From positions 21,222 through 85,221 of the forward strand of contig CALFNN010000069.1 of the NCBI GenBank assembly GCA_937902925.1: a DNA stretch of 64,000 nucleotides, written 5' to 3'. The position numbers and the translations under genes were made by a program. Below, one piece after another: positions 9,250 through 18,640 of the stretch. The notes under the pieces were generated by a model, which saw only the letters and a program-made list of their open reading frames with translations, was not told the origin of the DNA and made no database searches. This DNA is from an uncultured Opitutaceae bacterium. Lineage in GTDB: Bacteria; Verrucomicrobiota; Verrucomicrobiia; Opitutales; Opitutaceae. Each line of letters begins with the position of its first letter. The stretch's first letter is position 1.

Positions 9250-10224
9250 CTAGTCCGACTTCGCGATCGATTTTGGTGGACCGATGGGCAACTGAAGCGC
9301 GCTCGCACCCGTGGCGAGGTTCGGCAGCACCAGCAACGGCGCCTGGGTGCCGTCTTCACGGGCGAAGTCGGGCGGGACCTCGCCGAACTGGAAGAACAGC
9401 GTGCCGGGGGTTTTCGGCGCGGTGAGATTGAAGGTGAATTCGATGTCGTTGCCGTTCGTGGTCACGTCGACGGTGGACGTCTGCGTGCCGGCATGGTTGG
9501 CCGCCAGCGGGGAGTTTTCGCTGAGCCAGACGCGCATCCGGTTCTTCGTGCCGAGGCACTGCGCCGCGTCGGTAATGGTGCCCGCGAGCGTGAACCTTTC
9601 GCCGGCGGCCACCGCGGACGGATTGGCGGGCGACAGCTTCAGCACGGGCGATTTCAGCCTGAGGGCAACGGGCGCCATCTGGCTGGCGGCGACCTTGACG
9701 CGGTCCGCGTGGCCGCCCGCGAGCACGGCGGGAAGTCTGCCGTCGTCGCCCATCGCGATGGCTCGCACGCGATAGTTTTCCCCCGCGGCCCGCGCGACAT
9801 GCACCGTGACGCTGGAGGCGCCGCCGGTTTCGACCGCTTGGCGGACCGGCGGGATCGCGACGGGCGCTCCAAATCCGCCGCGGCCCCCGCGACCGGCGCG
9901 ACCGGCACCGCCACGACGGCGGCGGGGCGCGCCAGCGGCATCGGCGGCGGCTGGCTGGGCCTTGGCCGCCGGATCCACGGCCGGGTCCGCGGGCGCCGCC
10001 TGGGCCCGAATTTGTTCGATCGTCTTTGGCAGCGGAGGGGTCGCAGGGGCGGCGGCTGGATCCTGATAGTCCGACGGCGGCGGTGGGGTTGCGGTGTCGA
10101 CCACAACGACGACCTCCGAGGCGCCGGGGGGAATGTCGTTCACGACAACATCGATTCCGCCGGACTCGGCGGTGAAGGCGGTGGCACTAAAAAGCAGGGC
10201 GGTGAGAATAACGAAAATCTTCAT
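9250..10224 (-). CDS. Secreted protein of unknown function with an Arg/Gly-rich segment
   Basis: A 324-residue protein that I do not recognise. Start 10224 gives a clean signal peptide (MKIFVILTALLFSATAFTAE). A Pro/Ala-rich region (about 45-105) is followed by a strongly basic Arg/Gly stretch (RRRRGGAGRAGRGGRGGFG, about residues 103-121). The C-terminal half is predicted beta-rich, with a likely Ig-like or FnIII-like sandwich (PANPSAVAAGERFTLAGTI; NDIEFTFNLTAPKTPGTLFFQF). It converges on the GH28 gene with 23 bp between stops. Similar Gly/Arg- or Gly/Ala-rich inserts appear in PL4 and CE15 of the same cluster. Confidence 0.7.
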   Translation of the reverse strand: MKIFVILTALLFSATAFTAESGGIDVVVNDIPPGASEVVVVVDTATPPPPSDYQDPAAAPATPPLPKTIEQIRAQAAPADPAVDPAAKAQPAAADAAGAPRRRRGGAGRAGRGGRGGFGAPVAIPPVRQAVETGGASSVTVHVARAAGENYRVRAIAMGDDGRLPAVLAGGHADRVKVAASQMAPVALRLKSPVLKLSPANPSAVAAGERFTLAGTITDAAQCLGTKNRMRVWLSENSPLAANHAGTQTSTVDVTTNGNDIEFTFNLTAPKTPGTLFFQFGEVPPDFAREDGTQAPLLVLPNLATGASALQLPIGPPKSIAKSD

Positions 10225-10336
10225 GGCCGGCGGGATGACTTTTTCGGGGCGCAGTGGCACACAGGGCGGCCGGAAGACAATTCGGCGGGCCGGATGACTG
10301 CAAGATTCCAAACGCGCCGGCGCGGCGTCCGGGGCG

Positions 10337-11554
10337 CTACGGCTCCTTTGCCCGGCCGGGAGGCGGGGGAGCGCTCTTCGGCCGCTCTTGCGACTGGCGG
10401 AGTTGGTCCACCATGGCGCCGAGCGCCGCGCACATGCGCTGAAATTCGTCGCGGCCGTGCGACAACGGCAGCAGAGCAAGGACATCCCCCGAACCGACGC
10501 GGCCGGCCGCGTTGGCCACGGCGTTCGCGCGTCGCGCGAAATACGAGGCGAAAATCCAGATCAGGAGAATGGCCGCGGCGGAAAGCGCGAGGCCGAGTTG
10601 CATGAGCCGGTGCTGCAGCGCTTGCACCGAAGCGAATGCTTCCGCCGCGGGCTGGCGCACGGTCACGAGCCAGCCCAGGCCACGAAACGTGCGATACCCT
10701 CGACTGCGGGCGTAGCCGGTCAGATAAATCGTGTCGCCCGCGGCGTCTTCCGTCAGCGAGCCGCGGTAGCCCCGCAATTCGCCGGCGGGTGGGGCGGGAG
10801 GCGGTTGCGTCCAGCCCGTGGCCCCGGAATCCAGCAGGATGTCGCCGTTGGCGGCGTAAATCGTGACCCCGAGGTGTTCCCGGCGCGCCGCGTCCGAGAT
10901 CACGGAACTCTGCGTGTCGCGCGCCCAGGTCCAGCGCACCTGCGCGCCAAGGACCCCGAGGAATTTGCCCCCGGCATCCGTCACGGGCACGGCGAGATCG
11001 AGGAAATGCGGGTCGGTGTCGTCGCTCCCGAACGAGACCTCGCGGGCGAGCGCGGGAAACTCGCGCGGATTGCCCGTGTAGGGCTGGCCGTGGGCGTTGC
11101 GGAACCACGGACCGTCGCCCGCCTCGGCGCCTTCGAACAAACGCGGCGCCGCGCCCACGACTTTGCCACTGGCGTCGGCGAAACCGACCCACACCCAGTC
11201 GGGCGAAGTGTTGAGAAGCGCATCGAGCGCGGGGCGAAGTTGATCCGCCGGGGTGCCGGCGTTGCGGAAGGGGGCGAGACTCGCGGTGAACTGAAGGGCC
11301 CGCTGGCGCTCGTAGAGACTGCGGTCGAGTTTGTCGGCGACCTGATAGGCCAGGTTCTCGAACGACGGCCCGAGCGTGTGCTCGAGTTGCGCGCGGACGA
11401 GACGGCCGGCCGACCAGTAGAGCAGCAGGCTGAACGCGAGGGCACCGCCGCCGAAGATCAGGATGGCGCTGGCACGCAGGCTGTGGCGCGGATCGAGCGG
11501 CCACCACCATTTCTCCGGCTCGGGGCCGGGCGGGGCGGATGGGTCGGGCTCCAT
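10337..11554 (-). CDS. Membrane sensor with periplasmic Cache domain and HAMP-like tail, no output domain
   Basis: A 405-residue inner-membrane protein. TM1 (ILIFGGGALAFSLLLYW, about residues 33-50) and TM2 (LMQLGLALSAAAILLIWIF, about 318-337) flank a ~265-residue periplasmic region. Its features (DALLNTSPDWVWVGFADASGKVVGA; DPHFLDLAVPVTDAGGKFLGVLGAQV) mark a double Cache domain, a fold that binds small organic ligands. After TM2 comes a HAMP-like segment and a Pro-rich tail. No kinase, cyclase or methyl-accepting domain follows. It is divergent from the PL10 genes. Start 11554 was preferred over an in-frame ATG at 11686 because the longer form would overlap a palindrome and adds a Pro-rich, non-conserved extension. 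Confidence 0.75.
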   Translation of the reverse strand: MEPDPSAPPGPEPEKWWWPLDPRHSLRASAILIFGGGALAFSLLLYWSAGRLVRAQLEHTLGPSFENLAYQVADKLDRSLYERQRALQFTASLAPFRNAGTPADQLRPALDALLNTSPDWVWVGFADASGKVVGAAPRLFEGAEAGDGPWFRNAHGQPYTGNPREFPALAREVSFGSDDTDPHFLDLAVPVTDAGGKFLGVLGAQVRWTWARDTQSSVISDAARREHLGVTIYAANGDILLDSGATGWTQPPPAPPAGELRGYRGSLTEDAAGDTIYLTGYARSRGYRTFRGLGWLVTVRQPAAEAFASVQALQHRLMQLGLALSAAAILLIWIFASYFARRANAVANAAGRVGSGDVLALLPLSHGRDEFQRMCAALGAMVDQLRQSQERPKSAPPPPGRAKEP

Positions 11555-11680
11555 GGCACGGCAGGACGCGCTGGCGCGGGCATCGATGCGCGAAGACTCC
11601 CGCCCCGCCGGGCCGGCCGCTCTCGTCGGGGGAGGTGGAGCGAGTGCCGGAAACTTTTTTCGTGACAGCCCGGATAATTG

Positions 11681-11692
11681 TGACACGTGTCA
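11681..11692. promoter_or_regulatory. Perfect 12-bp palindrome, candidate LacI-type operator
   Basis: TGACACGTGTCA is perfectly self-complementary with a central CG, like LacI/GalR-family operators. It lies in the divergent region between the Cache sensor and the first PL10 lyase, 145 bp upstream of the PL10 start. On the minus strand its edge forms TTGACA, a -35-like hexamer. No LacI regulator is encoded in the window. Confidence 0.5.
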
Positions 11693-11837
11693 ATCCACGC
11701 CGATGGCCGCGCAGCGCGGCGGGACCGCCACGGGCGCCGCCTTATTTCGCTGTCGGCTGGCAGCGCGCCTCCCATATCATCGTTTGTCGGAATATCCTGT
11801 CATCGCTCGTCCCGACCCCATCGGTCCCGCTCTTCCC

Positions 11838-13127
11838 ATGAATCGTCCAAGATTGTCCCCCGTCCGATCCGGCTGCGCCCGGATCGGCGCCGTGATTCTC
11901 CTGACGGCGTTGGTCGCAGCCCCGGTGCGCGCCGCCATGGCGCCGAAGTCGTGGCCCCCGGACCAGTTCGCACCGCTCACACCAGAGCGCATCGCCGCGC
12001 TGCCGGCGGCCGAACAACCGGCGTGGAAGGACTACTGGGCGGCGGCGCAGGCGCTGACGCGCCAGCTGCCGGAGGCGCCGCGCGCGACGGAGTTTTCCCC
12101 GCTCAAGCCGCTCGAGGGTCCGCCGAAAGGCGGGCAGCACACCTTCGGGCTGCGGCTCGACGCCCCGGCGGCGTGGTATGCGAGCGAGCAGGCGCGGACG
12201 ACCGCGGATCGTGTCGTGGTGTGGCAGTCCCACGCCGGTGCCTGGAAGAAAGGCATCGACTACAATTTGCCGCCGCCGGCCGGAAAGGCGTTGGAGGCGA
12301 ATCTCTGGAGCAACGGCACGTTCGACAACGACGCCACGCTTTTCGAACTGCGGTTCCTCGCGCTCGCGAGCCATGCCGGTGGCGGCGTGCGCGCGGCGGC
12401 ATGGCGCGAGGCGTTCATGCGGGGGCTGCACTACGTCTTCATCGCCCAGTATCCGAACGGCGGGTGGCCGCAGATCTACCCGCTTGTCGGCGGCTATCAC
12501 GATGGCGTGACTTTCAACGACGATGCGATGGCGCATGCGCTCGCGTTGCTGCGCGATGTCGCGGCGGGGCGCGGCGAATTTGCCTTTGTGCCGGCGGCCC
12601 AGCGGCAGGAGGCGCAGCGCCGCCTCGATCGCGGGATCCGATGCGTGCTCGCGACCCAGCTCCACGGCGCCGACGGACGGCCCTCGGTCTGGTGCCAGCA
12701 ATACGACATGCTTACGCTCCGGCCGAGCGCCGCGCGGAATTTCGAGCCGATCGCCGACTGTTCGCAGGAAAGCGCCACGCTCGCCGAGTTGCTCATGAGC
12801 CTGCCGCACCCGTCGCCGGAGATCGTCGCGGCGGTCGATGGCGCGATGGCGTGGTTTGAACGCACGGCGTTGCACGACGTGAAATGGGTCCGGGAGCCCG
12901 CGAAAAGCCGCGGCGAAATCCTGCCGGCGCCGGGTGCGCCGCTCCTGTGGTCGCGTTACTACGATCCAGGCACGACGACGCCGATCTTCGGCGACCGCGA
13001 TCGCACGGTGCACTACGATGTCGCCGAGCTCTCGGCGGAGCGCCGTGCGGGCTACGCGTGGTATGGCACCTGGCCGGCGAGAGCGCGCGAAACCTACCAG
13101 GCTTGGCGGAAAAAGCCCGGCGGCTGA
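11838..13127 (+). CDS. Pectate lyase family 10, copy 1
   Basis: A 429-residue secreted (alpha/alpha)-type pectate lyase that would cleave polygalacturonate by calcium-dependent beta-elimination. The signal peptide (IGAVILLTALVAAPVRAA) supports start 11838. PL10 landmarks are present: SNGTFDNDAT, YPNGGWPQIYPLVGGYHDGVTFNDDAM, VWCQQYDMLTLRPSAARNFEP and LLWSRYYDPGTTTPIFGDRD. Unlike larger PL10 enzymes it has no CBM; the length is that of a bare catalytic module. It is followed after 48 bp by a paralog in the same direction, so they are probably co-transcribed. A palindromic operator candidate lies upstream at 11681-11692. Confidence 0.9.
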   Translation: MNRPRLSPVRSGCARIGAVILLTALVAAPVRAAMAPKSWPPDQFAPLTPERIAALPAAEQPAWKDYWAAAQALTRQLPEAPRATEFSPLKPLEGPPKGGQHTFGLRLDAPAAWYASEQARTTADRVVVWQSHAGAWKKGIDYNLPPPAGKALEANLWSNGTFDNDATLFELRFLALASHAGGGVRAAAWREAFMRGLHYVFIAQYPNGGWPQIYPLVGGYHDGVTFNDDAMAHALALLRDVAAGRGEFAFVPAAQRQEAQRRLDRGIRCVLATQLHGADGRPSVWCQQYDMLTLRPSAARNFEPIADCSQESATLAELLMSLPHPSPEIVAAVDGAMAWFERTALHDVKWVREPAKSRGEILPAPGAPLLWSRYYDPGTTTPIFGDRDRTVHYDVAELSAERRAGYAWYGTWPARARETYQAWRKKPGG

Positions 13128-13175
13128 CGGCTCCGTTCCCCGCGACCTTCCGCAGCTTCCCCGAGAATCTCATCC

Positions 13176-14441
13176 ATGCTCCCTCGCCTCCACCTCCGGT
13201 CCAGTCTTTCCCCGGTCTTCTCACTCGCGCTGCTTGGCGCCGTGACCGCCCTCGGCGCCGATGCGCCGCGGCCGTGGCCGCCGGATCAGTTTCTCCCCGT
13301 CACGCTGGAGCGGATCGCCACGCTGCCTGCCACCGAGCAGCCGGCGTGGAAAGCCTACGTGATCGAGTCGGCCGCCCGGGCGCGGCGCCTCAGCGGCGAC
13401 CGCGACTTGGTCGATCGCTCCCTGCAGAAGCCGAGCGAGGGTCCGCCCATACCGTCGCACTACAGCCAGGGTGTGCGGCTCGGCCAGCCGGCGGAGTATT
13501 ACGCCTCGGAACCGGCCCGCGTGATCGCGGACCGGGTGGTAAGCTGGCAGGTGCCGACGGGCGGTTGGGTGAAGACGGGCGACTATTCCCGGGCGCGCGA
13601 GCCGAAGGACGACCTCCACGATGCCTGGAGCTTCGGCACGTTCGACAACGACTCGACCATTTATGAACTGCGTTACCTCGCGCTCGTGCTGCAGGCGGCC
13701 GGCCCGGAGGAGACCGAACGGACCCGCGCGTGGCGCGACTGCTTCATGCGCGGGCTCGATTTCGTCCTCGCGGCGCAATACCCGAACGGCGGATTTCCGC
13801 AGGTCTACCCGCTCGTGGGCTGGTATCACGATGCGATCACGCTGAACGACGATGCCATGGAGCACATCATCGAGCTCCTGCGCGACATCGACGCGCGCAA
13901 GTCGGAGTTTGCGTTCGTGCCCTCCGCGCTGGCCGCCGAGGCGGGCCGCCGCGTCGAGCGCGGGATCCAGTGCGTCCTCGCAATGCAGATCCGGAACGCC
14001 GCCGGCCAGCTCTCGGTCTGGGGCCAGCAGAACGACGCGTTGACGATGAAGCCGTGCGCGGCGCGCAACTTCGAGCCGATCTCCGAGTGCTCGCTGGAGA
14101 GCGCGCATCTGCTGCGGTTTCTGATGACCGTGCCCAACCCATCGCCGGAAATCGTCACGGCCGTGGAGGCGGGCGTAAAGTGGATCGACCGCATGGCGCT
14201 CCATGACGTGGCGGTCGATCGCAACGACACGAAGGGCACCGGGCTCGTGGCGCGCCCGGGCGCGCCGCTGCTCTGGGCGCGATTCTACGAGATCGGCACC
14301 GGCAAGCCGATTTTCGGCGACCGCGACCGCACGATCCATTACCTCTTCGGCGAACTCTCCAACGAACGCCGCAAGGGCTACGGCTGGTATGGCAACGGCG
14401 GCACCAGCGCGATCGAAGCCTATAAGACGTGGCGCCAGTAG
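13176..14441 (+). CDS. Pectate lyase family 10, copy 2
   Basis: A 421-residue secreted paralog of the preceding PL10 lyase. A signal peptide (LSPVFSLALLGAVTALGA) precedes APRPWPPDQFLPVTLERIA, which matches the first residues of mature copy 1 closely. The same landmarks occur (FGTFDNDST, YPNGGFPQVYPLVGWYHDAITLNDDAM, LLWARFYEIGTGKPIFGDRD). Two differences are visible: the QQYD of copy 1 reads QQND here, and the following segment is LTMKPCAARNFEP. These may alter substrate preference (esterification or chain length). The pair is a tandem duplication followed by divergence. It ends 33 bp before the convergent subtilase. Confidence 0.9.
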   Translation: MLPRLHLRSSLSPVFSLALLGAVTALGADAPRPWPPDQFLPVTLERIATLPATEQPAWKAYVIESAARARRLSGDRDLVDRSLQKPSEGPPIPSHYSQGVRLGQPAEYYASEPARVIADRVVSWQVPTGGWVKTGDYSRAREPKDDLHDAWSFGTFDNDSTIYELRYLALVLQAAGPEETERTRAWRDCFMRGLDFVLAAQYPNGGFPQVYPLVGWYHDAITLNDDAMEHIIELLRDIDARKSEFAFVPSALAAEAGRRVERGIQCVLAMQIRNAAGQLSVWGQQNDALTMKPCAARNFEPISECSLESAHLLRFLMTVPNPSPEIVTAVEAGVKWIDRMALHDVAVDRNDTKGTGLVARPGAPLLWARFYEIGTGKPIFGDRDRTIHYLFGELSNERRKGYGWYGNGGTSAIEAYKTWRQ

Positions 14442-14474
14442 GGCCGCGCCGAGGAAACCCGGGCGCGGCGCCGG

Positions 14475-16127
14475 TCACTTCGTCGGCGGCGTGAGGGTGC
14501 TGGATCGCCGGTTGTTGGCCGGCACCTGGTCGGTGATCCCGGGCGGGTTCACGAGCAGTGTCGTGAACTTGAGCCCGCTGCCGGCGGCCAGCGTCGCCGC
14601 GCTGACCGGTAGTTTCACCACGTAAATTCCGCCCGCCGCGACCGTGGGCAGATACTCGGTCGAGCCGGCGCCGCTCACGTCGACGTTGAGCGTCAGGCCG
14701 GTCACCGGCTGCGAGCTGCGGTTTTGCACGACAAACTCCATGGTGCCGGTCGCGGCGTCGTAGTAGTGGCTGGAGACCGCGGTATCGATCCGCGCGGGGT
14801 CGTTGCGGTTCATCGCCCAGCCGAGGTTGAGGATCCCGTTGCCGAAGTCAGGATCGGGTCCGGGCGCCCCGCCATCGCTCGTGGTCTGCTGGAGCACCTG
14901 CCACGCCTGCTGGGGACTGAGCCCGGGATTTTGCGACATCACCGCGGCGATCGAGCCGGCGACGATCGGCGAACTGATCGAGGTGCCGTCGACCGTCGCG
15001 CGCTGGCCGTCGAGCCACGCGGTCTGCACACCGTAGCCGGGAGCGGTGATCTGCAGTTGCGGCCCCGAATTGGAAAACGAGACCTGCTGCCCCGCGGCGT
15101 CGATCGCGCCGACGGAGATGACACGGGAATCCGCGGCGGGCCACGCGAGTTGCGCGGCCTGGTCGTTGCCGGCGGCGGCGACGATCACCGCCCCGTGCGC
15201 ACTGGCGTAGGCGATGGCGGCGTCGAGGGCGGAGTTCGTCCCGTAGCCGCCGAGACTGATGTTGAGGATCTTCGCGCCGGCGTCGACCGCGGCGACGATG
15301 CCTTGTGCCACGGTGAAAATGTCGCTGGTGCCGTTCGCGTCGGTCACGCGAATGCTGAGCAGATTGGCCGCGGGCGCGACCCCCGGGGCGTCGGCCGCGG
15401 CGCCGGCGGCCAGGGCGGCGACGGCGGTGCCGTGGCCGTCCTCGTTCCCGCTGCCGGCGGCGGTGCCGAGCCCGAGGTCGAGATAGCGGATCCGGCTCGA
15501 GCCGAACGTGGGATCGGGCGCGATGCCGGTGTCGAGAACGGCGATCGTGATCCCGTTGCCCCACTGGCCGTGGTCGCCACTGACCCCGAGGAACTGGAGC
15601 GCGCGGTTGCCGAACGGCACCTGGTCGACGGCGGCGCGAGGATCCTTCGCTGGCGGGGCGGGAATGCTCATCATGTAGTTGGGCGACGCGTCGGCGTAGT
15701 CGGCGGGATTCTGAAGCAGGTCGGCTTTGAGCGAAGCGAACGTATCGGCCCGCACCCGGACCGTCCTCAGGCCGTCGAGCTGGCCGACCACGGTGAGGCC
15801 GGCCTGCTGCGCCCGCGCGAGGAAGCGGCGGTAGGCCGCGTCGTCCTTAAACGAGAGGACGACTTCGCGCGCGCGCGCGTTGCCGCGGGCCAGCAGATTC
15901 TGGAGCGTTGCGAGCAGCGACTGTCCGGCCGGAGTCGGCGCTGACGCCTCGCGCGGGGAAGGAGATGTGGATGCGGCGGATTCCGCGGAAACGGCCGCAT
16001 CGAGCGGGTGGGCCGCTTGCCGTCGCGACCGCGCGTTCTCACGATCCTGCGTCCAAAGCCAGAGCAGGACGAGTGCGCAGGCGGCGCCCACCGAGATCGC
16101 AAGGAGGGTGGGGCGGTTTGGATTCAT
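14475..16127 (-). CDS. Subtilisin-like serine protease (S8), membrane-anchored or secreted
   Basis: A 550-residue protein. It has an N-terminal signal/anchor helix (LLAISVGAACALVLLWLW) and a low-complexity linker. A likely I9-type propeptide follows at about residues 80-150 (REVVLSFKDDAAYRRFLARAQQAG). The S8 catalytic domain (about 175-440) shows the full triad: Asp in AVLDTGIAP, His in GHGTAVAALAAG and Ser in GTSISSPIVAG, with oxyanion Asn in AAAGNDQ. The last ~100 residues look like a CARDB-type beta-sandwich (FVVQNRSSQPVTGLTLNVDV), often used for surface binding. Start 16127 was chosen for the signal sequence. It would degrade or process extracellular proteins. It is divergent from the TMTC-like operon. 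Confidence 0.92.
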   Translation of the reverse strand: MNPNRPTLLAISVGAACALVLLWLWTQDRENARSRRQAAHPLDAAVSAESAASTSPSPREASAPTPAGQSLLATLQNLLARGNARAREVVLSFKDDAAYRRFLARAQQAGLTVVGQLDGLRTVRVRADTFASLKADLLQNPADYADASPNYMMSIPAPPAKDPRAAVDQVPFGNRALQFLGVSGDHGQWGNGITIAVLDTGIAPDPTFGSSRIRYLDLGLGTAAGSGNEDGHGTAVAALAAGAAADAPGVAPAANLLSIRVTDANGTSDIFTVAQGIVAAVDAGAKILNISLGGYGTNSALDAAIAYASAHGAVIVAAAGNDQAAQLAWPAADSRVISVGAIDAAGQQVSFSNSGPQLQITAPGYGVQTAWLDGQRATVDGTSISSPIVAGSIAAVMSQNPGLSPQQAWQVLQQTTSDGGAPGPDPDFGNGILNLGWAMNRNDPARIDTAVSSHYYDAATGTMEFVVQNRSSQPVTGLTLNVDVSGAGSTEYLPTVAAGGIYVVKLPVSAATLAAGSGLKFTTLLVNPPGITDQVPANNRRSSTLTPPTK

Positions 16128-16286
16128 GGACGGGTGGGACCGGCGTGCCGGCGAAAGGTGTCGGTCGATCGCGGCGGCCGCGGGCCACCCCGGCATCATT
16201 CCGCGGGCGTGGTCCCACGGCAAGGCCGGCGTGGAAAATTCCGTGATTGGAATCGATTCTCCGCTGCGTTGGTAATCTGCCCGGCG

Positions 16287-18572
16287 GTGAACCTGAACCT
16301 ACCCAATGCCCGGCCGGCTCCGCCGGCGGTGGCGCGACGCCCCGGCATCGCGCCCGCCGCGCTGCTCCTCGTGCTCGCGGGGCTGGTTGCGTATGCCGCG
16401 ACGTTTTCGGTCCCGTTCCTCTACGACGACGAGGGGGCGGTCGTGCGCAACGAAAGCCTCCGGCACTGGTGGCCTCTTTCCCAAGTGCTGTTTCCGCCGC
16501 AGGCCGACGCCTACGCGGCCGGGCTCACGACGGCGGGCCGGCCCGTGCTCAACCTGTCGCTGGCGTCGAATTACGCGATCAGCGGCGACGCGGTGTGGAG
16601 CTACCACGCGTTCAATCTGCTCGTGCACCTCGCGGCGGCGCTGGTGCTCTTCGGCCTGGTGCGCCGGACGCTGCTTCAACCGGGCTGGGCGGCGCGCCGC
16701 GATGACCGCACGGCGACGACGATGGCATGGGCGGGCGCCGCGCTCTGGCTGTTGCACCCGCTGCAGACCGAGGCCGTGACCTACGTGTCGCAGCGCGCGG
16801 AATCGCTGATGGGTTTGTTTTTCCTGCTGACGCTGTATGCCTTTGCGCGCGGCGTGCAGGCGGAGAAACCGGGACGTTGGTTTTTGCTCTGCACGACCGG
16901 CTGTCTCCTCGGGATGGCGACGAAGGAGGTGATGGTGGGTGCGCCGCTGCTGGTGTTGCTCTACGATCGAACGTTTGTCGCCGGTTCATTCGGGTCCGCG
17001 TTGCGAAAACGCGGGTCGCTTTATCTTGCGCTGGCGGCGACGTGGATGCTGCTGGGCGCCCTGGTGATGAGCACGGGCGGCAATCGCGGCGGCACCGCCG
17101 GATTTGGCGTCGGGGTGTCGCCGTGGGCCTACTGGGCAACGCAGTTTCAGGCGATCACGCGCTACCTCGCGCTGAGCTTCTGGCCGCGGCCGCTGGTGTT
17201 CGAATACGGTGCGTTTTGGACCAAAGGGGTGGGTGACGTCCTGCCTTACGCCGCGGTCGTGCTGCCGCTGATCGCGGGCGCGATTGTTGCGCTGTGGCGC
17301 TGGCCGGCGGTGGGATTCGTCGGCGCCTGGTTTTTCGTGATCCTGGCGCCGACCTCGCTGACGCCCGGCACGCAGCAGATGATCGTCGAGCACCGGATGT
17401 ATTTGCCGCTCGCGGCGGTCGTCGTGCTGGCGGTCCTCGGTGTGGAGCGCGGGATGGGTCGGCGCGGCCTTTGGCTGTTCTTTCCGGTCGCCGCCGTTTG
17501 CCTGTTTCTCACCCGGCAGCGCAATGCCGACTACCGCACCGAGACGGTGCTTTGGGCCGACACGGTTGCCAAGCGTCCCGCCAACGCCCGGGCGCACTAC
17601 AACCTGGGTCACGCCTTTTCCGAAAGCGGCCGGATGGCGGAAGCCGCGCGGGAGTATGCGGCCGCGCTGAAATTGCGGCCCGGCTACGCCGAGGCGCACA
17701 ATAACCTTGGCAATGCCCTCTCGCTCCTCGGCCGGCTGGCCGAGGCGATCCCGCACTATGAGGAAGCACTGCGGCTCCAGCCGGCCTATGCCAACGCGCA
17801 CTACAACCTCGGCTGTGCGCTGGTCGAGGCCGGGCGTGTGCCGGAGGCGATCGAACATTTAGCGACGTCGGCCCGGCTGCAGCCCGCCGTTGCCGAGGTT
17901 CGCTACAATCTCGCGGGAGCGCTCGCACGGGCCGGCCGCGACGCGGATGCGCTCGCGGCCTATAGTGCGGCGCTCGAACTCCGGCCGGACTACCCCGAGG
18001 CCCTCAACGACCGGGCCAACCTGCTGGGGCGCCTCGGCCGGGAGGCGGATGCCTTCGTCGACTACGAGGCGGCGCTGCGCCTGGCTCCGGCGTATGCCGA
18101 CGCGCATGTCAACTTCGCGAATGCCCTCGTGAGATCCGGCCGGGCGGTCGAGGCGCTCGCCCACTACGCGACCGCGCTCCGCCTGCGGCCGGATTCCGCG
18201 GTGGCGCACTACAACTTCGGCAACGCGCTCCTCGGGCTCGGGCGCCTCGACGAGGCGGTCGCGCACTATCGCGAAGCCACGCGGCTCGCCCCCGATCTTG
18301 CCGGGGCCCACCACAACCTGGCACTTGCGCTCGTCCGGCTGGGCCGGCCGGGCGACGCCTTGGCGGCCTACGAGCGCACGTTGCAACTTGCGCCCGGTTC
18401 GGCGGTCGCCCGCCACAATTTCTCGCTCGCGCTCGCCCAACTGGGCCGCGAGGACGATGCCATCGCGCAGGACGAGATCGCGCTCCGGCTCCAGCCCGAT
18501 TTTCCCGCCGCCCGCGACCATCTCGCTTTTCTGCGCCGGCGGCTTCACCCCGGCCCCGCTGGCGCCCAATGA
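16287..18572 (+). CDS. TMTC-like GT-C membrane protein with TPR tail, paralog A
   Basis: A 761-residue protein. About residues 20-425 form a polytopic membrane domain, and 425-755 form about nine TPR units. Membrane-domain landmarks shared by all six paralogs here are YDDEGAVVRNES in the first loop, QTEAVTYVSQRAESLMG, ATKEVMVGAPLLVLLYDRTF and EHRMYLPLAA. These resemble the eukaryotic TMTC proteins (O-mannosyltransferases with C-terminal TPRs); GT-C enzymes use an acidic pair in the first extracytoplasmic loop, kept here as DD. The likely role is lipid-linked sugar transfer to a protein or glycan, which is inference. A GTG start at 16287 gives the same N-terminal length as the paralogs. It is the first gene of a five-gene operon. 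Confidence 0.8.
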   Translation: MNLNLPNARPAPPAVARRPGIAPAALLLVLAGLVAYAATFSVPFLYDDEGAVVRNESLRHWWPLSQVLFPPQADAYAAGLTTAGRPVLNLSLASNYAISGDAVWSYHAFNLLVHLAAALVLFGLVRRTLLQPGWAARRDDRTATTMAWAGAALWLLHPLQTEAVTYVSQRAESLMGLFFLLTLYAFARGVQAEKPGRWFLLCTTGCLLGMATKEVMVGAPLLVLLYDRTFVAGSFGSALRKRGSLYLALAATWMLLGALVMSTGGNRGGTAGFGVGVSPWAYWATQFQAITRYLALSFWPRPLVFEYGAFWTKGVGDVLPYAAVVLPLIAGAIVALWRWPAVGFVGAWFFVILAPTSLTPGTQQMIVEHRMYLPLAAVVVLAVLGVERGMGRRGLWLFFPVAAVCLFLTRQRNADYRTETVLWADTVAKRPANARAHYNLGHAFSESGRMAEAAREYAAALKLRPGYAEAHNNLGNALSLLGRLAEAIPHYEEALRLQPAYANAHYNLGCALVEAGRVPEAIEHLATSARLQPAVAEVRYNLAGALARAGRDADALAAYSAALELRPDYPEALNDRANLLGRLGREADAFVDYEAALRLAPAYADAHVNFANALVRSGRAVEALAHYATALRLRPDSAVAHYNFGNALLGLGRLDEAVAHYREATRLAPDLAGAHHNLALALVRLGRPGDALAAYERTLQLAPGSAVARHNFSLALAQLGREDDAIAQDEIALRLQPDFPAARDHLAFLRRRLHPGPAGAQ

Positions 18573-18640
18573 TCCCGGTCCCGTGCGGTCGGGCGAGAAT
18601 CCGGTTTCCCTCGGAACGATTCCCCGCTGTTGTGGGCGCC

